This document shows positions 30,791 through 39,213 of a DNA stretch of 49,677 nt, in pieces. The translations under genes and the position numbers were made by a program. The notes beneath the pieces are model-generated. The model was not told the DNA's origin, ran no database searches, and saw nothing but the letters and a program-made list of their open reading frames with translations. Each line of letters opens with the position of its first letter. The first letter of the stretch is position 1. The stretch is from Christensenellaceae bacterium (GTDB lineage Bacteria > Bacillota > Clostridia > Christensenellales > Aristaeellaceae), in contig JAFLST010000021.1 of NCBI GenBank assembly GCA_022510815.1, forward strand, positions 1 through 49,677, in the 5' to 3' direction.

Positions 30791-33508
30791 TTACCGCACC
30801 ATGTCCTGCGTGCGGGCCCAGCCGTCGTCGATCTCCTGCTGATGGCTGGTGGCGTAGGTGCCGATGGCGGTGACCTGCGCCTGCGTGCGCGGGAAGTGGA
30901 TGCACAGGTGGCCGGGGAAGTTGTTGTCCTTGATGTGCTGCACCTCGTGCGGATAGGAGTGGGTCGAGGCAATGAAGATCTCGCCGTTGCCGAAGATGAC
31001 CCACACGGCCTTGGGATTCCATGTGTTGCCGCCGAAGGCCTGCTCCATCTTGGCGGTGTCCGAGGCGGTCAGAGGCTCGGAGTCAGCATGCGCGCCGAGG
31101 GAGAACATGTGCACCTGCCACGAGATGCCCGTCTCGAAATCATAGACCGTCGCGTAGGGATAGGTGCGGGCCTTGGCACGGATGACGGAGTACCAGTTCT
31201 CATACTGGACGTTGGCGGCCGTCACGCGGGTGCTGGAGAGACTCGGCGCGGGAACCAGCGTCGGGGCCGGGGCCGTGGTGGCGGAGGAGCTGGAGCCGGT
31301 GCCCTTCGCGCTGCTGCTGTTGAGCGCCGCGAGGGTCTTCTGGCCCGCGATGCCGTCCACGTTCAGGGCGTTGGCGCGCTGGAAGGCCACCAGCGCCGCG
31401 TAGGTCTGGGAGCCGAAGTTGCCATCCGCCTTGCCGGACAGGTAACCCAGCTCGATCAGCCGCTGCTGCATCGCCTTGACGGAGCTGCTGACGTCGCCCT
31501 GACGAAGGGTCTTGCTGGTCGCAATCTGAATGGTGCTGTCGGTGACGCTGGGCGTTGGCGAGGGAACGGGTGTGGCCGTGGCAGCGGAGGAACCGTACAG
31601 CTTGCTGAGCGTCTTGTTGCCCGCGACGCCGTCGCGCACGAGGCCGTTGGCCTTCTGGAAGGCGTAGACAGCTTCGGCGGTCTTGGTGCCGTAATTGCCG
31701 TCGGCGGAACCCGTCGCGAGGTAACCCAGCGCGATGAGGCGATCCTGCATCAGCTTGACCAGCTCGCCGGTCATGCCCTTGCGCAGGGTGGCGAAGGAGT
31801 CAACCGTGCCGCCCGCAATGTCGCCGCTGTAGGTCACGGCGGTCAGGGAGTACAGCTTGACCTGCGTGTCATAGCCGGCTACGCCGTCCTCCTTCAGGCC
31901 GTTGTAGCGCTGGAAGACGCGGATCGCCGCCACATCGTCGAGCTTGCAGACGCCGTCGACGTTCGCAGAATAGTAGCCGAGCTGGGTCAGGCGCTCCTGC
32001 AGCCTGCGGACCTCATCGCCCGTGGTGCCCTGACGGATCGTGACGACGTTCTCGCGGGTGATGGGTGCGGGCGTGGGCGTCGCGGTAACGGGCGCGGCAG
32101 TCGGGATGGTCGTGACTGCCGACGCGCTTGTGGGAGCCCCGGTGGGCATCTGATCCACAGCCAGCGCGTCATAGCTGAACAGCACGGCGTAGGTGTCCGG
32201 GCCCGCGGCGCCGTCAACCTTGAGGTTGTTTCTGCTCTGGAAATCCTCCAGCGCCTTCTGGCTCGCGGCACCGAACACACCGTCGGCCTTGCCGGACAGA
32301 TAGCCCAGTTCAATCAGCCGCTGCTGGATCAGCCGCGCGTTCTCGCCCGAATCGCCCCGGCGGACCGTGCCGGTGGGAATCTGGAAGGTCGGCGCGGGCG
32401 TGGGAATGGCGGTGGGTTCAGGGGTGCCGGTGGCTTCCGGGGGAACCGCGTCGGTGCCCAGCAGCGCGGTCTGCGTAATCCGGCCGCAGATGCCGTCAGC
32501 CGTCAGGCCGGAGGCCTTCTGGTAGCTGGTGACCGCCGAGCGGGTCTTGGTGTCATAGACACCGGAAATCTCGCCGTCATAGTATCCCAGCTCCTTGAGC
32601 TTGGTCTGCACGTCGCGCACAAGCTGTCCGCGGTCGTTCAGATAGATGTTGATGCCCGTGAGAGGCGGCAGGGTCTTGACGTCAGTCTTGACGCCCTTGG
32701 CGTTCTTGGGTGTGCCGGAGTAGATATGCGCCTGAAGGTTCTGATCCACAACGCCCGTCTCGGGGTATTCGTTCATCTTCTGCAGGGCCATGACCGCCGT
32801 CTGGGTGCCAGCGCCGAACACGCCGTCCGCCGTGCCGGAGAGGAAGCCCAGCTCGATCAGCGCCTCCTGCAGGGCCTGAACGCGGCTGCCCGTTGAGCCG
32901 AGCTGCAGGACAGTGTAGCTGTCCGTGTCCTGCGCGGGGGCGAGGGTCGGGCTTGCGGTAGGCGTCGCGGTGGGCTTGACGATGGTCTTGAGGTTCACAT
33001 ACTTCTTGAGGCACCAGCCGGAGACGCCGTTGTAGGTCACCTCGGCATAGGAGCCGGAGATGCTTGCCACGGTGACCGTCGCGCCCTTCGGGATGGAGGC
33101 CAGCCGGCGGCTGGAGGTGGACTTTGCCGTGCGCAGGTTGACCTGACTGTTGGTGGTCGTCTCGTAGGGGTAGCCCTCAGCCGTCGTCTGCTGCACCGGC
33201 GCGATGGTGGCCTGCGCGTCAGGCGCGTCGTTGAGGTACTGCTTGACAATATAGCCGCTCACGCTGTTGTAGCGCACCTTGTAATAATTCCCCGATTCCC
33301 CGGTCACTTCGACCGCGGCGCCGTTGGGGATTTTGGCCAGCACAGCCGAGGAGGAGGACGCGCTCCGGCGCAGGTTCACCTGAGCGTTGGTCGTGGTGGT
33401 GTAGGGATAGGCCGCTGCCAGCGCGGCCGCGCAGATCATCATCAGCGCGATGACCACGGCGATCAGGGCGATCCCGTGCAGCTTCAAGGCCTTCTTCGTA
33501 TGGCGCAT
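30791..33508 (-). CDS. Secreted SH3/peptidoglycan-binding protein with an unassigned C-terminal domain
   Basis: 905 residues. A signal or membrane anchor (about 12-33) is followed by two SH3b domains (about 38-95 and 113-172; each has QVNLR and a GYIVKQYLN/GWCLKKYVN end). Six PG_binding_1 domains come next, separated by Thr/Pro linkers. The last 150 residues (from NVQYENWYSVIRAKA) form a separate domain with WQVHMFSLGAHADSEPLT, AVWVIFGNGEIFIASTHSYP and NNFPGHLCIHFPRT. The repeated His and the HLCIHF motif look catalytic, faintly like the SHGCIR motif of L,D-transpeptidases, but the family is not one I can name. Confidence 0.85.
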   Translation of the reverse strand: MRHTKKALKLHGIALIAVVIALMMICAAALAAAYPYTTTTNAQVNLRRSASSSSAVLAKIPNGAAVEVTGESGNYYKVRYNSVSGYIVKQYLNDAPDAQATIAPVQQTTAEGYPYETTTNSQVNLRTAKSTSSRRLASIPKGATVTVASISGSYAEVTYNGVSGWCLKKYVNLKTIVKPTATPTASPTLAPAQDTDSYTVLQLGSTGSRVQALQEALIELGFLSGTADGVFGAGTQTAVMALQKMNEYPETGVVDQNLQAHIYSGTPKNAKGVKTDVKTLPPLTGINIYLNDRGQLVRDVQTKLKELGYYDGEISGVYDTKTRSAVTSYQKASGLTADGICGRITQTALLGTDAVPPEATGTPEPTAIPTPAPTFQIPTGTVRRGDSGENARLIQQRLIELGYLSGKADGVFGAASQKALEDFQSRNNLKVDGAAGPDTYAVLFSYDALAVDQMPTGAPTSASAVTTIPTAAPVTATPTPAPITRENVVTIRQGTTGDEVRRLQERLTQLGYYSANVDGVCKLDDVAAIRVFQRYNGLKEDGVAGYDTQVKLYSLTAVTYSGDIAGGTVDSFATLRKGMTGELVKLMQDRLIALGYLATGSADGNYGTKTAEAVYAFQKANGLVRDGVAGNKTLSKLYGSSAATATPVPSPTPSVTDSTIQIATSKTLRQGDVSSSVKAMQQRLIELGYLSGKADGNFGSQTYAALVAFQRANALNVDGIAGQKTLAALNSSSAKGTGSSSSATTAPAPTLVPAPSLSSTRVTAANVQYENWYSVIRAKARTYPYATVYDFETGISWQVHMFSLGAHADSEPLTASDTAKMEQAFGGNTWNPKAVWVIFGNGEIFIASTHSYPHEVQHIKDNNFPGHLCIHFPRTQAQVTAIGTYATSHQQEIDDGWARTQDMVR

Positions 33509-33573
33509 GCGTCTTTCCTCCGATTGGCTCGATCATGATGGCAACACAAACATATCTATATATCGCCATTGTT

Positions 33574-33602
33574 ATTGTACGCTTTTCTTCATCCAATGTC
33601 AA
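33574..33602 (-). promoter_or_regulatory. Promoter for the SH3/PG-binding gene
   Basis: Minus-strand perfect TTGACA (33602-33597) and TACAAT (33579-33574), spacer 17 bp. Confidence 0.85.
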
Positions 33603-33654
33603 CCAGATTTCTTCAATCCGGCCCTGTCTGAAGGCCGGCGCGGGGGCGGTTTCC

Positions 33655-33683
33655 TTGACATCCGCAAGAAGAAATGTTATCAT
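33655..33683 (+). promoter_or_regulatory. Promoter for the sugar transferase operon
   Basis: TTGACA (33655-33660) and TATCAT (33678-33683), spacer 17 bp, 46 bases before the start. Confidence 0.8.
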
Positions 33684-33729
33684 GAGCGCAGTACTTTCCA
33701 TGCCGGCGAAAGGATGGTGGAGGGTTCTG

Positions 33730-35142
33730 ATGAATTTATTGCGCCGAGGCCTGAATCGGCACCGGACGGAGCTGACGATCTCCTTCTACCGGCTGCTGCT
33801 TTACGGCGGGCTGATGGCGATTTTTTTCGGGCTGATGGCGATTCATAACATCGGCCTGCATAACCCGTCCCGTACCATGGCGACCACGCTGCTGACCTAC
33901 TGGGCGATGACCTTCGCCATGTCGTCGGTCTACGGCGGCTATGACGTGGGCCGCAGGAAGAGCAAGCCCATCATTTCGGGCCTGTCGCTGGCGGCGATCG
34001 TCACCGACGCGGTGACCTACCTGCAGCTCCAGATCATGAACGTTAACGAGAACAACAACGACTATCTGGTGCTTTTCGGCCCGGATTTCTGGATGCTGCT
34101 GCTGTGCATCGTGCTGCAGGTGCTGTTTGTCGTTTTCATGGCCTATCAGGGCAACGCGGCTTACTTCCGGCTCAATCCGCCGCAGGAGTGCCTGCTGGTG
34201 CTGGGCGACGAGAGCCGTCGGGAGAGCTGCGAGCGCAAGATCGGCCGCTACAAGCTCCAGTGGAAGGTCACGGACGTGGCCCTGTGGGACGCGACGGATC
34301 TGCGGCAGCGCATCGACGCGGCGCAGGTGGTCTTTCTGGATTCGGAAATCCCCGGGGAGGCAAAGCACAGCCTGCTCAAAACCTGCTATGACCTGCACAG
34401 GGACGTGCTGTGCAAGGCGCAGCTTCAGGATATCATGCTCTCCAGCGCCCGTCAGGTCGTGGTGGACGACGCGCCGTTCCTCGAGATGGATTACCGCAAG
34501 ATGACGCTGGGGCAGCGCATCGGCAAGCGGCTGATGGATATCGCGGTTTCCGCGGTGGTGCTGGCGGTTCTGAGCCCCGTACTGGGGATCATCGCGCTGT
34601 GCATCCGCATGGAGGACGGCAAGCCTGTCATCTTCCGGCAGACCCGGATGTCTGTGGGCGGACGCACCTTCACGATCTATAAGTTCCGGACGATGCGCAA
34701 GAATGACGACGGCGACGATCCGGAGGTGTCCGCTACCTGCGATGACGACCGCATTACCCGGGTGGGCAAGGTGCTCCGCCGGTGGAGGCTGGACGAGCTG
34801 CCGCAGCTCTGGAACATCCTCAGGGGCGACATGACCCTCGTGGGTCCGAGGCCGGAGATGCTCGAGAACATCGAGCGCTACAAGCTGGAGCTGCCCGACT
34901 TCGTCTACCGGGAAAAAATGAAAGCCGGGCTTACCGGCTACGCTCAGATCGAAGGCCGGTACAACACGACGCCTGAGGACAAGCTCATGCTGGACCTGAT
35001 GTACATCGAGAGCTACTCGCTCTGGGAGGATATCAAGCTGCTGTTCCGGACATTTACAGTGTTCTTCAAGGCGGACAGCACGCAGGGCTTCACCCAGCCG
35101 GCGCCCGCGGAGGACGACGGCCATCACGACATCAGCGCATAA
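33730..35142 (+). CDS. Polyprenyl glycosylphosphotransferase (bacterial sugar transferase)
   Basis: 470 residues from ATG 33730 (GGTGGAGGG). Four N-terminal membrane segments and a modified Rossmann-like region (LLVLGDESRRES) precede a fifth helix and the catalytic PF02397 domain: KRLMDIAVSAVVLAVLSPVL, FRQTRMSVGGRTFTIYKFRT, WRLDELPQLWNILRGDMTLV then GPRPEM, and GLTGYAQIEGRYNT. This is the WbaP/CpsE layout; the enzyme moves a sugar-1-phosphate onto undecaprenyl phosphate, the first step of surface polysaccharide synthesis. Followed by a nucleotidyltransferase and galE, which can supply nucleotide sugars. Confidence 0.94.
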   Translation: MNLLRRGLNRHRTELTISFYRLLLYGGLMAIFFGLMAIHNIGLHNPSRTMATTLLTYWAMTFAMSSVYGGYDVGRRKSKPIISGLSLAAIVTDAVTYLQLQIMNVNENNNDYLVLFGPDFWMLLLCIVLQVLFVVFMAYQGNAAYFRLNPPQECLLVLGDESRRESCERKIGRYKLQWKVTDVALWDATDLRQRIDAAQVVFLDSEIPGEAKHSLLKTCYDLHRDVLCKAQLQDIMLSSARQVVVDDAPFLEMDYRKMTLGQRIGKRLMDIAVSAVVLAVLSPVLGIIALCIRMEDGKPVIFRQTRMSVGGRTFTIYKFRTMRKNDDGDDPEVSATCDDDRITRVGKVLRRWRLDELPQLWNILRGDMTLVGPRPEMLENIERYKLELPDFVYREKMKAGLTGYAQIEGRYNTTPEDKLMLDLMYIESYSLWEDIKLLFRTFTVFFKADSTQGFTQPAPAEDDGHHDISA

Positions 35143-35171
35143 CGCCCTGACCATCAAAAGGAGGATCAGCG

Positions 35172-36074
35172 ATGAAGACTACTCTGCTCATCATGGCGGC
35201 AGGCATGGGCAGCCGCTACGGCGGCGACAAGCAGATCGACCGCATCGGCCCGAACGGAGAAATTTTGCTGGAATACGCCATCCATGACGCGCTGGAAGCG
35301 GGCTTTGACAAGATCGTCTTCGTCATCCGCCGCGCGAAGATGGATACCTTCAGGGAGCTGGTGGGCGGCAAGCTGGAGGGCAAGGCCGAGGTGCACTATG
35401 TGTTTCAGGAATACGACTCGCTGCCCGAGGGCTTCGTGCCACCGGAGGGCCGTACCAAGCCCTATGGCACCGCGCATGCCATCCTCGCGGCGAAGGATGT
35501 GATTCATGAGCCCTTCGCGGTCATCAACGCCGATGACTACTATGGCAAAGGAGCCTTCCGCGCCATGGCGGAGAGCCTCCATGACCTTGCGGGCAAGACC
35601 AACAGCGCGTCGATGGTGGCTTACCGCCTGCGCAACACCGTGTCGAAAAACGGCCATGTCACCCGCGGCGTCTGCGAGACGGACGAGCAGGGGCGGCTGA
35701 TCGGGGTGACCGAAACCTACAAGATCATGCCCTTCCCCGACGGCACCATCCGGGACCTGCATACCGACCCGGAGGGCCGCGTGCTGGATCCGGACGCGCT
35801 GGTGTCCATGAATTTCTGGGGCTTTACGCCGTGGCTCCTTGAGGCGGCGGAGCGGGAATTCACGGCGTTCCTCGCAGGGCCCGGCGATCCCATGACCAAG
35901 GAATACGCCCTGCCGACGCTGGTAGACAAGCTGATGCACACCGACGGCCTGACCGTCGAGGTGCTCGCCACGGACGCGGTCTGGTTCGGTGTGACCTACC
36001 ACGACGACCGGGACTACGTCGCCGCGGAGCTGAAAAAGCTGCATGACGCGGGGCAGTATCCTCCGGCGCTGTGA
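35172..36074 (+). CDS. Sugar-phosphate nucleotidylyltransferase-like protein
   Basis: 300 residues. LLIMAAGMGSRYGGDKQIDRIGPNGE is an NTP_transferase start (GxGxRxGxxK variant); AVINADDYYGKGAF holds the metal-binding Asp pair. The region GTAHAILAAKDVIHEP is also typical. It belongs to the broad RmlA/GalU fold, making NDP-sugars from sugar-1-phosphate, though the GGDKQ in place of GTRxxP..K suggests a distinct substrate. It lies 29 bases behind the sugar transferase under the same promoter. Confidence 0.88.
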   Translation: MKTTLLIMAAGMGSRYGGDKQIDRIGPNGEILLEYAIHDALEAGFDKIVFVIRRAKMDTFRELVGGKLEGKAEVHYVFQEYDSLPEGFVPPEGRTKPYGTAHAILAAKDVIHEPFAVINADDYYGKGAFRAMAESLHDLAGKTNSASMVAYRLRNTVSKNGHVTRGVCETDEQGRLIGVTETYKIMPFPDGTIRDLHTDPEGRVLDPDALVSMNFWGFTPWLLEAAEREFTAFLAGPGDPMTKEYALPTLVDKLMHTDGLTVEVLATDAVWFGVTYHDDRDYVAAELKKLHDAGQYPPAL

Positions 36075-36098
36075 GCTCTCCAGCCGAATAAATTGCGC

Positions 36099-36135
36099 AA
36101 ACGGCTCCTCTGGCTCTTGCCAAAGGGGCCGTTTT
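36099..36135 (+). terminator. Terminator overlapping the galE promoter
   Basis: AAACGGCTCC and GGGGCCGTTT pair over 10 bp (one G-T), with TTTT at the end. The loop contains the galE -35 box. Confidence 0.7.
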
Positions 36136-36145
36136 CCCGTACAAT
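36117..36145 (+). promoter_or_regulatory. Promoter for galE
   Basis: TTGCCA (36117-36122) and TACAAT (36140-36145), spacer 17 bp. Confidence 0.7.
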
Positions 36146-36190
36146 AACAGGTGGGATTGATGGCTCATGATGACAGGAGGTCGGTTGAAC

Positions 36191-37207
36191 ATGCGTATTC
36201 TGCTGACGGGCGGCGCGGGCTACATCGCCACGCACACAGCCGTGGAGCTGCTGAACGCGGGCCATGAGGTCGTGGCCGTGGACAACTATGTGAACAGCCA
36301 GCCGGAGGCCGTGCGCCGGGTCGAGGAGATCACGGGCAAGACGGTCAGGCTCTATGAGGCGGATGTCTGTGACAAGGCTGCCATGAACCGCATTTTTGAT
36401 GAGAATCAGTTCGACGCCGTGATTCACTTCGCGGGCCTCAAGGCGGTGCCGGAATCGGTGCACAAGCCCCTCGAATATTACCGCAACAACCTCGACTCCA
36501 CCCTGACCCTCTGCGAGGTCATGGCGGCTCATGGCTGCAAGCGGATCGTGTTCTCCTCCTCCGCGACGGTCTACGGCGACCCGGACGAGGTGCCGCTGCG
36601 GGAGGACATGTTCTGCAAGGGCTGCACCAATCCCTACGGCTGGACGAAGTACATGATCGAGAAGATCCTCGGCGGCGTGGTCGTGGCGGATCCCGAGTGG
36701 AGCGTGGTGCTGCTCCGATACTTCAACCCCATCGGCGCCCATGAGTCGGGCCGCATCGGCGAGTATCCCAACGGCATCCCGAACAACCTGATGCCCTATA
36801 TCACGCAGGTGGCCGTGGGCAAGCGCGATCATCTGACCATCTACGGCAACGACTACAACACCCCCGACGGCACCGGCGTGCGCGACTACATCCATGTGGT
36901 CGATCTGGCGAAGGGCCATGTGAAGGCCTGCGAATACGCCGCGGAGCATGAAGGCTGCGAGATTATCAATCTGGGCACCGGCGTGGGCTATTCCGTGCTG
37001 GATTTGGTGAACACCTTCAGCCGCGTCAACGGCGTGGCGATCCCCTATGAGATCGGCCCCCGCCGCCCCGGTGACATCGACGTCTGCTATGCCGAGCCGG
37101 ATAAGGCCAAGGCGCTGCTGGGCTGGGAGGCCACGAAGAATCTCGAGGACATGTGCCGCGACTCGTGGCGGTGGCAGTCGAACAATCCCAACGGATACGA
37201 TCAATAA
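36191..37207 (+). CDS. galE: UDP-glucose 4-epimerase
   Basis: 338 residues from ATG 36191 after AGGAGGT. The NAD-binding loop is TGGAGYIATHTAVELL, with Ala where most GalE proteins have the third glycine. The catalytic Ser/Tyr/Lys are in FSSSATVYGDP and NPYGWTKYMIE. FNPIGAHESGRIGEYPNGIP and YNTPDGTGVRDYIHVVDLA are GalE signatures. It interconverts UDP-glucose and UDP-galactose and so feeds surface glycan synthesis started by the upstream transferase. Confidence 0.95.
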   Translation: MRILLTGGAGYIATHTAVELLNAGHEVVAVDNYVNSQPEAVRRVEEITGKTVRLYEADVCDKAAMNRIFDENQFDAVIHFAGLKAVPESVHKPLEYYRNNLDSTLTLCEVMAAHGCKRIVFSSSATVYGDPDEVPLREDMFCKGCTNPYGWTKYMIEKILGGVVVADPEWSVVLLRYFNPIGAHESGRIGEYPNGIPNNLMPYITQVAVGKRDHLTIYGNDYNTPDGTGVRDYIHVVDLAKGHVKACEYAAEHEGCEIINLGTGVGYSVLDLVNTFSRVNGVAIPYEIGPRRPGDIDVCYAEPDKAKALLGWEATKNLEDMCRDSWRWQSNNPNGYDQ

Positions 37208-37269
37208 TCAACAAAGGCGGGGGCCCGGTATGAGAGCCGTGCCCCTTCTTTTACGGGAGGATGATGAAC

Positions 37270-39213
37270 ATGAAGCGCATTGCGATGCTTTTCGGCGGCT
37301 GCGGCGGCCGGGTGGCGGAGGCTCTTGCCTTTGCGGCCTGTGCGGGCGCGCTGTCCGTGCCTGACATGCGCCTGATGTTCATCGACTCCGACGGCGAGGA
37401 AGCCCACACGGCCCGGGCGCTGTCGCTGCTGCGGGATTATGAGCGCGTCCGGGCGCTGTATCAGGACAGCCCGTCTCACGGGGAGTTCCAGACCGTTCTG
37501 ACTGCCGGGCGCTGGCCCGATCATCTGCCCGGGCATGTCGCGACCCTGCGGCAGTGGATTCAGGAGGACACGGACGACGCGCTGCTGATGCGGGCGCTCT
37601 TTGCCCCGGAGACCGCCGACCGTGATATGCGCCGGGGCTTTCAGGGCGATCAGGCGCTGGCGGCAACGGTGCTGGCAGGTCTGCTGACGGAATCGGAGAG
37701 CGACCCTGACGATGCGCTGCGGCGGCTGATGGACGAGCTGGATGGCGAGGATGCGCAGATCGTGCTGGTGGGCTCCGTCTGCGGCGGCACCGGCGGCGCT
37801 GGCATCCCGGCAATGGCGGCGCATCTGCGGGAGCGACTGGGCAGCCGGGCGCACCTGTCGGCAGTTCTGCTGCTGCCCTATGGCGCGGGGGAGGAGACCT
37901 CCGACGCGAGAGCGGCGCTGCGGCGGTATGGCGCGGAGGGGCTCGACATGCCCGTCTGCCTGCTGGGCTTGCCGGAGGGCGCGCGCAGCAGTGAGCTATC
38001 GGACGCTGCAAGGCTGAACGAGTGGCTGGCTGTCCACGCTCTGGACTGGCTGATGCGTCACGACGCGTCCGATCACGCCGCCTATACCTATCGGGCGGAG
38101 AATGCCGGTCTGACGTGGGGAATGTTCGGCCGGGAAGCGGCGCTGTTCCGCTCCGGATATATCCGGCTGATGAAGACGGCGGCGCTGTTCCGCCTGACTC
38201 TGACCGGAGAGCTGACCGAGCGGCTTTCGCGGCCCTCGGGGCTGCGGGACAGGCTGTCCGGCTGGTATGCGGCCTGCTGCAAGGGTGCGCTGAAGCTCCC
38301 GGATGAGGAGCGGCAGGCGCTGCTGGAGGATTTGCGGGCGCTGACGAATCTGCTGGACGGCGCGCTTGGGTGGATGGAACAGCTTTCCGCGACGCTGCCG
38401 CCCCAGCTTCGCTATGCCAGCGTGATGGCCGGTGCCTTTGATGCCGCCAAGGCCAACGAGCGGGCTGTGGCCGACCTGTCGGGACAGCTTGAGGTGCTGA
38501 TCCGGGAGGCGGAGGAGAGCGGTATGGCCCACGAGACGGTCGTTCACCGCAGCGGCACCGCGGAGGAAAATGAGGCCGAGCAGGAGCAGCGCCGGCTGGC
38601 CACGATGCAGGAGCGCCTGCGAGAGCTGACCCAGACACAGGCGGCGCTGAACCGTCGCCTTGGCGGGCGCGAAACCATTGACATGCTGCGGGGCCTGCTG
38701 GTCGAATGCAGGAATGAGGCTGAGTCCGTCCGGGAGCAGGAGAAGGAAGCCCGCCGCCGCATTGATCAGGCCGAGGCCGTCGCGACCCCGCAGGAGCAGC
38801 ATCTGATCCATACCGCCCGCACGAAGCTCAAGCCCATGCAGCGGCACCTCGCCATGCAGGACGCGCGGATCGCCCGGGTGGAGCGGGATCTGGAGGCGGC
38901 ACAGGCGGATGCGCTCCGCTGGCAGGCTCCCGTGCTCGGCGGGCAGGACGCGCCGTCGCCGGGGCTTTTCTCGACGGAGGCCCTGCACAGCCTTTGGCTC
39001 GACGCCCGGGGTGATGGGCGGCGCAAGGAGCAGAAGCAGCGCCAGCAGGAGGCGGTCGCGGCATTCCCGGCGCTGGCGGTGATGGACCAGCCGGACGGCG
39101 CGACGGTCAAGCGGGTGATGCAGGGACTGAGCAAGGTGCGCGCGGAGGACGAGCATCCGCTGGCCTGTCTGCTGTCCCGGACGATGGCGCTGGTGCTGGA
39201 GGAGGATGCGTGA
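37270..39213 (+). CDS. Tubulin/FtsZ-superfamily-like protein with C-terminal coiled coil
   Basis: 647 residues. I use ATG 37270, nine bases after GGGAGG; two earlier ATGs touch the ribosome site. The N-terminus MKRIAMLFGGCGGRVAEALAF has a glycine loop like the T1 loop of tubulins (GxCGxx). Residues 167-178 (GSVCGGTGGAGI, followed by PAMAAHLRERLG) match the tubulin/FtsZ signature loop T4 (GGGTGxGxxP plus helix). The T1-T4 distance is about 80 residues longer than in FtsZ, as in large tubulin-like bacterial proteins. Residues of about 420-570 are highly charged and helical, probably a coiled coil. It is coupled to the next gene by overlap. GTP binding and polymerisation are inference. Confidence 0.7.
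   Translation: MKRIAMLFGGCGGRVAEALAFAACAGALSVPDMRLMFIDSDGEEAHTARALSLLRDYERVRALYQDSPSHGEFQTVLTAGRWPDHLPGHVATLRQWIQEDTDDALLMRALFAPETADRDMRRGFQGDQALAATVLAGLLTESESDPDDALRRLMDELDGEDAQIVLVGSVCGGTGGAGIPAMAAHLRERLGSRAHLSAVLLLPYGAGEETSDARAALRRYGAEGLDMPVCLLGLPEGARSSELSDAARLNEWLAVHALDWLMRHDASDHAAYTYRAENAGLTWGMFGREAALFRSGYIRLMKTAALFRLTLTGELTERLSRPSGLRDRLSGWYAACCKGALKLPDEERQALLEDLRALTNLLDGALGWMEQLSATLPPQLRYASVMAGAFDAAKANERAVADLSGQLEVLIREAEESGMAHETVVHRSGTAEENEAEQEQRRLATMQERLRELTQTQAALNRRLGGRETIDMLRGLLVECRNEAESVREQEKEARRRIDQAEAVATPQEQHLIHTARTKLKPMQRHLAMQDARIARVERDLEAAQADALRWQAPVLGGQDAPSPGLFSTEALHSLWLDARGDGRRKEQKQRQQEAVAAFPALAVMDQPDGATVKRVMQGLSKVRAEDEHPLACLLSRTMALVLEEDA

Noticed and set aside
37230-37364. 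Small frame starting at ATG 37230 before the tubulin-like gene
   Set aside because: No proper ribosome site, and it runs out of frame through the start of the tubulin-like gene.
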